Origin: Caryophanales bacterium UBA5732
GTDB taxonomy: Bacteria > Bacillota_I > Bacilli_A > Izemoplasmatales > Hujiaoplasmataceae
NCBI GenBank assembly: GCA_002419445.1
Contig: DIGC01000019.1
Coordinates: forward strand, 1 to 11,115
Length of the DNA stretch: 11,115 nucleotides
Reading direction: 5' to 3'
Part shown: positions 1 to 5,801 of the stretch, in pieces
Position numbering within the stretch: position 1 is the stretch's first letter
Layout of the letters: the number at the start of each line of letters is the position of its first letter
Translations under genes and position numbers: made by a program
The notes under the pieces: generated by a model
Told to the model about the DNA's origin: nothing
Seen by the model: only the letters and a program-made list of their open reading frames with translations
Databases searched by the model: none

Positions 1-66
1 AATCTTCACATAAACCTCATAATTTAGGACAATAACATAAAATATGTTTTACATTATATTAGTTAG

Positions 67-198
67 TTTTTTGATGAAGCTGAAAATGAAAGTAATATAA
101 GCGCTGAGGAAAATACAATCGAAAGAGTTATAAAGAAAAAAGAATTTCTAGGACGGATAACTTTAATTTTATTCATACTTATGTTAAGCAACCAATAG
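67..198 (+). pseudogene. Short coding relic with a hydrophobic C-terminal segment
   Basis: A 43-codon open stretch reads FFDEAENESNIS..., then a charged IERVIKKKEF part, then a hydrophobic run (ITLILFILML), and ends at TAG (196-198). An in-frame TAG at 64-66 stands directly before it and there is no usable start codon, so as it stands it cannot be a complete gene. The charged-then-hydrophobic composition looks like the tail of a small membrane protein, but I do not recognise a family. It could also be chance reading of AT-rich DNA. Confidence 0.3.
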
Positions 199-204
199 TT
201 GCTT
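186..204 (+). other. 7-bp hairpin upstream of the regulator gene
   Basis: AAGCAAC (186-192) and GTTGCTT (198-204) form a perfect 7-bp stem with a 5-base loop. No T-tract follows, so it is not a normal intrinsic terminator. It overlaps the start of the proposed -35 region of the regulator gene and could be a protein-binding dyad or an old terminator. Function unknown. Confidence 0.35.
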
Positions 205-231
205 GCTATCAGTATCCATCAGTCGTATACT
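203..231 (+). promoter_or_regulatory. Candidate promoter of the XRE regulator operon
   Basis: TTGCTA (203-208), a 17-base spacer, and TATACT (226-231) fit a housekeeping promoter (4/6 and 5/6 consensus matches). It would give a leader of only about 15 bases ahead of the ATG at 253. Two copies of ATCAGT (208-213 and 218-223), one helical turn apart, lie inside the spacer and could be an autoregulatory operator. Both points are inferred from sequence alone. Confidence 0.4.
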
Positions 232-252
232 TAAGGTGTAAGGAGATTGGAC

Positions 253-834
253 ATGCTAAATTTAGATTTAATCAGTAAAAAAATCATGGAAAAAAGAAAA
301 CAAAAGGGTATGACCCAAAACGAACTTGCTGACGCTTTATTTGTCTCGAGACAAGCTGTTAGCAAGTGGGAGATGGGAAATTCAATACCAAGTCTAGAAG
401 TGCTCCTGGAAATGACAAAACTTTTTAATGTGAGCATTGATTATATACTTGATGGCTCAGAGCTCAGCAGTCATGACTATCAATCAATGTTTATGCAGTG
501 TCCAAGAGAATCAGTGATCTTTCATTTTCTTAACTCCAATCACTTGAATGAGGATATCAAAAATATCTTTTACCTCCTCAAGCCAAAGGAGAGAAAACAA
601 ATGATTGACCAAATAATTACTAAACAGATAAATATTGATGTCAACTTATTATGGCCATACTTAAGTTTGGCAGAAAGAAAGTACTTAATTGGTAACTTTA
701 TGTCTAAAGATATGAATCGAGATTTATCGACACTCTATGATATGATGTCGAATGAAGAAAAAATGATGGTCTATCCAAAGGAAAGAACCATCACGTATGT
801 AAAAAAAATAAACGAAAAGGAGAAAGAGAATTAA
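253..834 (+). CDS. XRE-family HTH transcriptional regulator with C-terminal LxPFxxxE-type repeats
   Basis: The protein is 193 aa. The N-terminus (about residues 7-66) is a standard Cro/C1-type helix-turn-helix: KGMTQNELADAL, then recognition helix SRQAVSKWE, then IPSLEVLLEMTKLFNVSIDYIL. It is a cytosolic DNA-binding protein and no membrane segment is visible. The C-terminal half (about 98-175) carries two or three degenerate repeats (FYLLKPKERKQMIDQI, LLWPYLSLAERKYLIGNF, LYDMMSNEEKMM) of the same type as those making up the next gene. I chose ATG 253 over the in-frame TTG at 247 because AGGAG (241-245) sits 7 bases before the ATG and only 1 base before the TTG. It lies one base before the downstream gene and is very probably co-transcribed with it. 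The regulated target is unknown; autoregulation of this pair is the simplest guess. Confidence 0.85.
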   Translation: MLNLDLISKKIMEKRKQKGMTQNELADALFVSRQAVSKWEMGNSIPSLEVLLEMTKLFNVSIDYILDGSELSSHDYQSMFMQCPRESVIFHFLNSNHLNEDIKNIFYLLKPKERKQMIDQIITKQINIDVNLLWPYLSLAERKYLIGNFMSKDMNRDLSTLYDMMSNEEKMMVYPKERTITYVKKINEKEKEN

Positions 835-835
835 T

Positions 836-1216
836 ATGAAATATACTCAATTATTACCATTTATGGACAGAGAAGAATTAAATAAAGTAGCTCAAGAAAT
901 AATTTCAGGAGAATTAAAAGGCGTTAGATTAGAAAAATTATTCCCATTTTTAGGAAGGGAAAATCTAAATGAACTTGTGGATCAACTCATTGAAAAGAAA
1001 GATGCTAAAACACTTCAAAAGGCAATCCCATTTATTTCCAAAGAAAAAATACTAAATATTTACTATGCAGCTGAAAAAGGAGAAATACCTAACTTTGATT
1101 CATCAATCTGTATTCCATTCTTGAGTTCTGATAAGATTAAAGAAATATTTAGAGAACTTGTTAAAAATGCCCCAGTAGAAGACGATATTGAAGATGAAGA
1201 TGAAGATGAAGACTAA
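836..1216 (+). CDS. Small repeat protein with acidic tail, partner of the upstream HTH regulator
   Basis: The 126-aa protein has no signal peptide or membrane helix. Nearly all of it is four copies of a helical repeat of about 27 residues: QLLPFMDREELNKVAQEI, KLFPFLGRENLNELVDQL, KAIPFISKEKILNIYYAA and CIPFLSSDKIKEIFREL. The pattern is L-x-PF-h-x-x-E/D-x-h-x-x-h. It ends in a highly acidic tail, DDIEDEDEDED (about 116-126). ATG 836 is one base after the regulator's TAA, with an AAAAGGAGA-type ribosome binding site inside the regulator's last codons. Similar repeats occur in Bacillota next to XRE regulators, but I know of no assigned function. The shared repeat suggests the two proteins bind each other, for example as a co-regulator or anti-regulator. 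That is inference. Confidence 0.75.
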   Translation: MKYTQLLPFMDREELNKVAQEIISGELKGVRLEKLFPFLGRENLNELVDQLIEKKDAKTLQKAIPFISKEKILNIYYAAEKGEIPNFDSSICIPFLSSDKIKEIFRELVKNAPVEDDIEDEDEDED

Positions 1217-1237
1217 AGACCTTAGGGTCTTTTTTTT
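1215..1237 (+). terminator. Rho-independent terminator of the regulator/repeat-protein operon
   Basis: A perfect 7-bp stem, AAAGACC (1215-1221) with GGTCTTT (1226-1232), encloses the tetraloop TTAG and runs into eight Ts (1230-1237). It begins within the TAA stop codon of the small repeat protein, so the operon ends immediately after translation stops. Confidence 0.9.
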
Positions 1238-1246
1238 GTGTATTGA

Positions 1247-1281
1247 TTTACAGTGCATAATAAGATGTAAATGCACTGTAA
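1247..1281. promoter_or_regulatory. 11-bp perfect inverted repeat, probable GntR/YtrA-type operator
   Basis: TTACAGTGCAT (1248-1258) and ATGCACTGTAA (1271-1281) are perfect inverted repeats 12 bases apart. The core AGTGCA-N14-TGCACT closely resembles the AGTGTA-N13-TACACT operator known for the GntR-family regulator YtrA of Bacillus, which controls ABC-transporter operons. A weak promoter (TTGATT 1243-1248, 17 bases, TGTAAA 1266-1271) overlaps it. A ribosome binding site and the first codons of an ABC-type ATPase follow directly, which fits that role. No gntR gene is in the window. Confidence 0.6.
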
Positions 1282-1294
1282 GAGAGGAACATAC

Positions 1295-1339
1295 ATGATA
1301 ATAATAGAAGATGTGACCAAAAAATGTATGTGGCTATAA
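1295..1339 (+). pseudogene. N-terminal remnant of an ABC-transporter ATPase gene
   Basis: After GAGAGGAA (1282-1289), five bases away, ATG 1295 opens MIIIEDVTKKCMWL and stops at TAA 1337-1339. The first ten residues match the usual opening of an ABC-transporter ATP-binding subunit (h-h-h-E-D/N-V-T-K-K-Y-G). The expected Walker A region (GPNGAGKST or similar) is absent. The likely reading is that a deletion removed almost the whole gene, leaving its promoter/operator, ribosome binding site and about ten codons. The 15-residue peptide could be translated but is unlikely to act as an ATPase. Confidence 0.5.
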
Positions 1340-1385
1340 AAGTTGGTGGGAATGTGTGACGTATTAATAAATCTTTTTTATTTAG

Positions 1386-1655
1386 GAACCCACAAATTTG
1401 AAGGATGTATTAAGTAAAAAAAATCTAAAAAATACAATCTTAACTGAGAATGACAAGAAAATTTTTGGTTTCGCTGCTTATAATAAATCTAGAGGTTCCG
1501 ATGATAATCCAGGTGAAGAATATGCTATCTATATTTTAAAAGATTATCATTGATATGAAACAGTAAAAGCTCTGATGGACAAGTTTATACAGTAAATGAT
1601 TAACTACGAATATGTTAGTGTGTTGGTGTTATATAAGATTCTCTCGGATATTTAA
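1386..1655 (+). pseudogene. Decayed GNAT-family N-acetyltransferase
   Basis: In one frame this stretch reads ...TENDKKIFGFAAYNKSRG, GEEYAIYILKDYH, stop (TGA 1551-1553), YETVKALMDKFIQ, stop (TAA 1593-1595), MINYEYVSVLVLYK..., stop (1653-1655). This follows the GNAT fold: strand beta-4 (FGFAAY), beta-5 (E-x-YAIYhL), the acetyl-CoA loop normally (Q/H)GxGxGKALM, then the following helix and strand. The acetyl-CoA loop is destroyed: the three expected glycines are TGA, GAA and GTA, each one base from a glycine codon. An in-frame TAG at 1383-1385 precedes the stretch, and the N-terminal third plus the C-terminal end are missing. Genes ending nearby use TGA as a true stop, so recoding is not the explanation. 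It sits just after the ABC remnant, probably joined to it by a deletion. Confidence 0.7.
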
Positions 1656-1700
1656 TTGTATGAAAAATAGTGATTGAAAAAAAGATTGATTTGCTTTAAT

Positions 1701-1737
1701 AAAAAAAATGATATGACAAATACATCATATCATTTTT
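1701..1737 (-). terminator. Terminator of the hydrogenase operon (bidirectional form)
   Basis: A perfect 13-bp stem pairs 1704-1716 with 1725-1737 around an 8-base loop. The run of eight As at 1701-1708 becomes the U-tract when read on the minus strand, just downstream of the hydrogenase catalytic gene that ends at 1775. A shorter T5 on the plus strand could also stop transcription arriving from the pseudogene side. Confidence 0.85.
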
Positions 1738-1774
1738 AGGAAATTTTAACTCAATATAGAAATTTCATATTGGT

Positions 1775-3505
1775 TCATACTTTACTTGAACGATCGTGAT
1801 AATGCGTATGTAGCAAATGATGTGATAATTTTCCAAGAGGCTCCTTTAAATAATCTTTATAAAGTGCAATTACTTCAGGATTTTCATGTGATTTCCGCAA
1901 TGACATACTTGCATCAAGACTATAGGTCGAGTTTATTCTTTCTTGTCTAACCGTATTAGAAGTACCGTAAGGCTGTCCGCCGCCACCGATACATCCACCT
2001 AGACATGTCATGATTTCAATGAATGCATAAGGAGATGTACCATTCCTAACTTGATCGCATAAAATTTTAGCCATTGAAAGTGTATGAGCAACAGCCACCT
2101 TAACCATTTTGCCACCTAAGTTTATTTCCGCTTCTTTGATACCTTTAAGTCCTCTTAATTCTTTGAAATCAAGGCCTTCTAACGGCTTTTTGTTCACAAC
2201 TTCATATACAGTTCTGATAGCCGCTTCCATAACGCCACCAGTTGTGCCAAAGATTGCTGCAGCACCAGTAGTAATTCCAAACGGCGAATCAAAAGGCTTT
2301 TCATCTAGATTTTCAAAGTCAATACCCATTTGTTTAATCATCTTACCAAGTTCACGAGTTGTTAAAACAGCATCGACATCAGGACTATTTTCATCAACTC
2401 TCATTTCTTCGCGTTTAGCTTCATACTTTTTAGCAGTACAAGGCATAACAGAGACAACAAAGATATCTTTAGGATCTATTCCTGTTTTCTTGGGATAATA
2501 TGATTTTGCAAGGGCACCAAACATTTGTTGAGGTGACTTGCAAGATGAAATATGATCGAGAATATCAGGATAACGTGTTTCAGCATAGTTAATCCAACCA
2601 GGACAACATGAAGTCATCATCGGAAGCACGCCGCCATTTGTTACACGTTGAATCAGTTCATTGCCTTCTTCAATAATTGTTAGATCAGCCGCGAAATCAG
2701 TATCAAATACTTGGTCAAATCCAAGAATTTTCATTGCAGCTACCATTTTACCGGTAACGATAGTACCAACCTTTTGACCAACTTCTTCGCCTAGCGAAAC
2801 ACGAACAGCGGGAGCAACCTGAACAATAACATGTTTCTTAGGATCGGTAAGTGCTCTCCATACTATATCAGTATCATCTTTTTCTGTAATCGCTCCAACT
2901 GGACAAACGCTTGCGCATTGTCCACAAAATGTACAGAAATTATCAGATAATTTTTCATCAAATACAGCTGAGACTTTTACGTTGTGTCCTCTACCTAAAA
3001 TAGCAAGTACGCTTGTTCCTTGAACATTGTTACAAACATCAACACATCTTCCACATTTAATGCATAAGTTTGGATTTCGCTGAATAGATGGATTGCCTTC
3101 ATCAATTTCGCATTTTTCAAAAACACTTGGAAAACGATTTTCGTCAATTCCCAGAGTTCTAGCAAGGGTTTGAAGTTCACATCTTAAATTTTTGACACAA
3201 GTTGTACAATTTGTATCATGATTAGATAAAATCAATTCTACAATTGTCTTGCGAGCATTAAGTACTCTAGGTGAGTTGGTGTTAACAACCATACCTTCAA
3301 CAACAGGTGTAGAACAAGAAGACACAAGTCCTTTTTTTCCTTCAACTTCAACAACACAAACACGGCAGTCAGATTTGATATCCAAGTCTTCATAATAACA
3401 AAGCGTTGGAATATTCATATTGAATTTTTTTGCTGCCTTTAAAATCGTCGTATTTTCCTCAACGGATACTTTGACATTATTAATTGTTAAATTGACCATT
3501 TTCAT
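1775..3505 (-). CDS. hydA: [FeFe]-hydrogenase catalytic subunit of an NADH-linked trimeric hydrogenase (HydA/HndD type)
   Basis: This 576-aa cytosolic enzyme reduces protons to H2. Cluster ligands in order: [2Fe-2S] domain C36, C47, C50, C64; His-ligated [4Fe-4S] H96, C100, C103, C109; two [4Fe-4S] clusters C148-C151-C154-C158 and C191-C194-C197-C201; then the H-cluster motifs TSCCPGW (C300, C301), VMPCTAKKYE (C356) and EIMTCLGGCIGGGGQP (C501, C505). The C-terminal small-subunit-like domain (RKSHENP...LLHTHYHDR) is intact, and the length is normal for the family. I start at ATG 3505 rather than the in-frame ATG at 3542-3544, because the AAAAGAGG ribosome binding site (3517-3524) lies inside that N-terminal extension and the longer start would overlap the upstream gene. 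It is last in the operon, 7 bases after the NuoF-like gene. No hydEFG maturation genes are in the window. Confidence 0.95.
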   Translation of the reverse strand: MKMVNLTINNVKVSVEENTTILKAAKKFNMNIPTLCYYEDLDIKSDCRVCVVEVEGKKGLVSSCSTPVVEGMVVNTNSPRVLNARKTIVELILSNHDTNCTTCVKNLRCELQTLARTLGIDENRFPSVFEKCEIDEGNPSIQRNPNLCIKCGRCVDVCNNVQGTSVLAILGRGHNVKVSAVFDEKLSDNFCTFCGQCASVCPVGAITEKDDTDIVWRALTDPKKHVIVQVAPAVRVSLGEEVGQKVGTIVTGKMVAAMKILGFDQVFDTDFAADLTIIEEGNELIQRVTNGGVLPMMTSCCPGWINYAETRYPDILDHISSCKSPQQMFGALAKSYYPKKTGIDPKDIFVVSVMPCTAKKYEAKREEMRVDENSPDVDAVLTTRELGKMIKQMGIDFENLDEKPFDSPFGITTGAAAIFGTTGGVMEAAIRTVYEVVNKKPLEGLDFKELRGLKGIKEAEINLGGKMVKVAVAHTLSMAKILCDQVRNGTSPYAFIEIMTCLGGCIGGGGQPYGTSNTVRQERINSTYSLDASMSLRKSHENPEVIALYKDYLKEPLGKLSHHLLHTHYHDRSSKV

Positions 3506-3512
3506 ATTCTCA

Positions 3513-4772
3513 TTAACCTCTTTTAGGGTGTTCAATACGATCAATATAATCGTCTCTGAAATACCTTAGTGATGAAATAATAGCAGTAGGAGAAGTTTGA
3601 CCTAAGCCACATAATGAAGCTTGATGAATCACGCGAGCAAGAGATTCTAATGAAACGATATCTTGCATCATTGCTTTTCTTTCAATAAATTTTTCTATCA
3701 AATTGCCAAGTTGAATATGACCTTCGCGACATGGTGTGCATTTTCCACACGATTCGTGTTGGAAGAAACGAACTACCTTTAATAGAATTGTAAAGATATC
3801 AAATCTTTCATCAATAACTATAATAGCGCCCGCACCAGTTTTGGATTCAAATTCCTCGAAACGATCAAAATCGATAATCATATCAAGCATATATTCAGGT
3901 ATAATTGGCCCGCATGCTCCACCCAACTGAACTAGCTTGATTTTTCGGTCATTTTCAATACCACCACCTAATTCATAGATGACATCTCGAATTGAAACTC
4001 CAAAGGGGATTTCAAAGACGCCTTTATGTTTTACATTTCCCGATAACGAAATGAGTTTAGTTCCTGTAGAAGATGGAGTTCCAATTTTAGAAAAATTTGC
4101 ACCACCAATTTCAATAATGGTTGGAATGGTAGAGAATGTTTCAACATTGTTAATCAATGTAGGTTTATTATTTATACCAGATTGGGTTGGAAACGGTGGT
4201 TTGACTCTTGTCCTGCCTGGTTTCCCTTCAAGAGATTCAATTAATGCAAATTCTTCGCCACAAACATATGATCCAGCCCCAGATCTTACTTCAATATCAA
4301 AACTGAACTTAGAACCTAAAATATTCTTACCAAGATAACCAAATTTTCTTGCCTCATCAATTGACCATTTAAGAAGACTAATGGACTTTTGATATTCACC
4401 ACGAACGTATATGATGCCTTTTGTACCGCCTGTAGCAAATGCGACAATAATCATACCCTCAATAATTTGGTGTGGATCATTTTCCATCAAATAGCGATCT
4501 TTAAAGTTACCGGGTTCACCTTCATCAGCATTACAAATAATAAATTTTTCTTTGTTAGATTCTTTAGCTAATCCCATCATTTTTATTGATGTAGGGAATC
4601 CAGCGCCGCCCCGACCTCTTAAATATGATTTTTGTACTTCATCAATAATCTCTATCTTTTCCATGGATAAAGCTTTTTTTAAATTTTTATATCCATCAAA
4701 TTTGATGTATTCATCAATCGATAACGGGTTGATTTTTCCGAATCTCTTGGAGATTAATTTCATTTCATTCAT
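3513..4772 (-). CDS. hydB: NADH:acceptor oxidoreductase flavoprotein subunit of the hydrogenase (NuoF/HydB/HndC type)
   Basis: This 419-aa subunit should oxidise NADH with FMN and pass electrons towards the hydrogenase subunit. Visible motifs: FMN/NAD loop GRGGAGFPTS (53-62), NADEGEPGNFKDR (81-93), YVCGEE (169-174), GKPGRTRVKPPFPTQSG, NNVETFSTIP, an SLBB-like region (about 240-300), and the N3-type [4Fe-4S] ligands C342, C345, C348 (SCGKCTPC) and C388. Length equals a bare NuoF: the N-terminal thioredoxin-like [2Fe-2S] domain and C-terminal 2[4Fe-4S] domain of the roughly 600-aa bifurcating HydB are absent. An oddity is CGEEFALIES, where the family almost always has CGEETALIES. The start is ATG 4772, sharing one base with the upstream TGA; the GTG at 4775 is the alternative. 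GGGTGA (4780-4785) lies 7 bases before the ATG. Confidence 0.93.
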   Translation of the reverse strand: MNEMKLISKRFGKINPLSIDEYIKFDGYKNLKKALSMEKIEIIDEVQKSYLRGRGGAGFPTSIKMMGLAKESNKEKFIICNADEGEPGNFKDRYLMENDPHQIIEGMIIVAFATGGTKGIIYVRGEYQKSISLLKWSIDEARKFGYLGKNILGSKFSFDIEVRSGAGSYVCGEEFALIESLEGKPGRTRVKPPFPTQSGINNKPTLINNVETFSTIPTIIEIGGANFSKIGTPSSTGTKLISLSGNVKHKGVFEIPFGVSIRDVIYELGGGIENDRKIKLVQLGGACGPIIPEYMLDMIIDFDRFEEFESKTGAGAIIVIDERFDIFTILLKVVRFFQHESCGKCTPCREGHIQLGNLIEKFIERKAMMQDIVSLESLARVIHQASLCGLGQTSPTAIISSLRYFRDDYIDRIEHPKRG

Positions 4773-5230
4773 CACATGTTCACCCGATATTCTGATAAGA
4801 TAGCTTTAATTTTATCAGCTGTTAAATGTGTGTAGATTTTATCATTGATCCTCATGACGGGGCCAACATCACAACAACCTAAACAACTTGTAAACTCCAA
4901 AGTGAACTGTTGATTTGGAGTTGTTTCATTAACAAGTATTCCAAGTTCAGTTTCAATGATTTTTAAAATGTCTATATTGGAACTCACATAGCAAGGAACA
5001 TCCTTGCAAACTTGGATAATATGCTTTCCTCTAGGTTTAACTGAGAAAAACGTGTAAAAGGATAAAACACTACAAACCTTACTTTCAGGTATACCTAAGT
5101 AATCAGCAATTTCTATAATTTCTTCTTTTGAAATATAGTGATTGCTTTTGGCTGACTGATAATCAAGCAAGATTTCAATCAACTGGTCATCTTTCTTTGG
5201 ATACTTTTGAAGAATTTCTTTTAAAATCAT
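4772..5230 (-). CDS. hydC: Thioredoxin-like [2Fe-2S] subunit of the hydrogenase (NuoE/HydC/HndA type)
   Basis: The 152-aa protein matches the NuoE family in length. A helical N-terminus (about 1-65, with ...GIPESKVCSVLSFYTFF) precedes a thioredoxin-fold ferredoxin. The [2Fe-2S] ligands are C75 and C80 (VCKDVPC) and C116 and C120 (CLGCCDVGPVM), the classic CX4C...CX3C arrangement. It carries electrons between the NADH-oxidising flavoprotein and the hydrogenase subunit. It is the first gene of the operon, with a strong GGGGAGG ribosome binding site (5236-5242) 5 bases before the ATG. Its TGA overlaps the next gene's ATG by one base, implying translational coupling. Nothing looks truncated. Confidence 0.93.
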   Translation of the reverse strand: MILKEILQKYPKKDDQLIEILLDYQSAKSNHYISKEEIIEIADYLGIPESKVCSVLSFYTFFSVKPRGKHIIQVCKDVPCYVSSNIDILKIIETELGILVNETTPNQQFTLEFTSCLGCCDVGPVMRINDKIYTHLTADKIKAILSEYRVNM

Positions 5231-5592
5231 AATAACCTCCCCGATTAAAAAAAAAAAATTTTAGTACAACTGCATTCGTGTCATGTATTATGTCTATTAT
5301 CATGTAAATATAAGAAGCTCTTTGTTGAAAAACATCAAATTATAGTAATAAAAAATAAAAAAAAGTAATTTATTACACTAAAAAACGTGGCATAGTAAAT
5401 CCTTGCCGAGTTTATAATTTATTCAGTTAGTCAATTAATTTTACTTAATAATAATATCAATTTTTTTTTATGTCAATACCATATATGAAAATATACAAAA
5501 TGAAAGAAAAAGAAATAAATTATGTATTAAAATTTAATAAATATAACAATGATTATAGATTATTAGATAATGATTAATTGAGTAATTAGCAT
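5231..5592 (-). promoter_or_regulatory. AT-rich leader and promoter region of the hydrogenase operon
   Basis: No convincing gene lies here. Read on the minus strand, a weak promoter candidate is TTTACT (5394-5399), a 16-base spacer and TGTAAT (5372-5377), which would give a leader of roughly 135 bases. An imperfect dyad, TTTGTTG...CATCAAA (5321-5339), lies within that leader. A 12-base A-run (T-run on the coding strand, 5247-5258) stands just upstream of the ribosome binding site. No clear Rex site (TTGTTAA-N4-TTAACAA type) was found. Promoter placement is low confidence. Confidence 0.3.
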
Positions 5593-5779
5593 TTTGCTTT
5601 TTATAGTTTTTGATCTGAGGTTCATGAGGATATATGAACTGAAATTCAAGAGGTTCGTAAGATTGTTGTTAAGGAGTGTAAAGCCCTATAGAGGGATGCT
5701 TTTTTGTTATAAAATAGTAAATCTGACAATAATAGAAAAAGATGCTAGAACTACCAACATCTTACTCTTTTTTATTTAG
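5593..5779 (+). other. Unexplained stretch with two hairpins followed by T-runs
   Basis: GTTCAT (5620-5625) and ATGAAC (5634-5639) form a hairpin. Further on, AAAGC-CCT-ATAG-AGG-GAT-GCTTT (about 5681-5704) makes a bulged stem leading into TTTTTT. AAGATG...CATCTT (about 5740-5764) is a third stem, with a 13-base loop, before ACTCTTTTTT. A 61-codon reading frame (5594-5779) runs through this but has no visible ribosome binding site and no recognisable motifs. The other plus-strand frames are broken. It may be a remnant of a mobile element whose end lies at about 5780-5795, or a small RNA. I cannot decide from sequence. Confidence 0.25.
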
Positions 5780-5800
5780 TGTCCACTATATGGGGTTTAT
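5780..5800. repeat. Sequence resembling an IS150-group (IS3 family) end
   Basis: TGTCCACTATATGGGG (5780-5795), followed by TTTAT, resembles the TGTCCA...GGGGT terminal inverted repeats common in IS150-group elements. The YdeI-type homology of the neighbouring pseudogene ends just beside it (about 5802). No second end and no transposase are recognisable, so at most this is a leftover end. Confidence 0.3.
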
Positions 5801-5801
5801 T

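Noticed and set aside
231..437. Minus-strand open frame of 68 codons across the regulator start
   Set aside because: It lies antisense within the well-supported HTH gene, has no ribosome binding site and shows no domain pattern.
1551..1553. TGA read as tryptophan or selenocysteine in the GNAT stretch
   Set aside because: TGA is a true stop for other genes here (8379-8381 and 4772-4774), TGG is used for Trp, a TAA follows in the same frame, and the expected residue is Gly; decay is simpler.
2109..2498. Plus-strand open frame of 129 codons inside the hydrogenase gene
   Set aside because: It is the complement of a strongly conserved coding sequence with intact H-cluster motifs; composition is that of a shadow frame.
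3979..4338. Plus-strand open frame of 119 codons inside the NuoF-like gene
   Set aside because: Antisense to conserved NuoF motifs with no independent start signal.
5321..5339. Rex (NADH-sensing repressor) site upstream of the hydrogenase operon
   Set aside because: The dyad TTTGTTG...CATCAAA has odd symmetry and does not match TTGTTAA-N4-TTAACAA or TTGTGAA-N4-TTCACAA.
5594..5779. Plus-strand open frame of 61 codons in the intergenic gap
   Set aside because: No visible ribosome binding site, low-complexity hydrophobic and basic composition, and it spans hairpins that end in T-runs; not supported as a gene.
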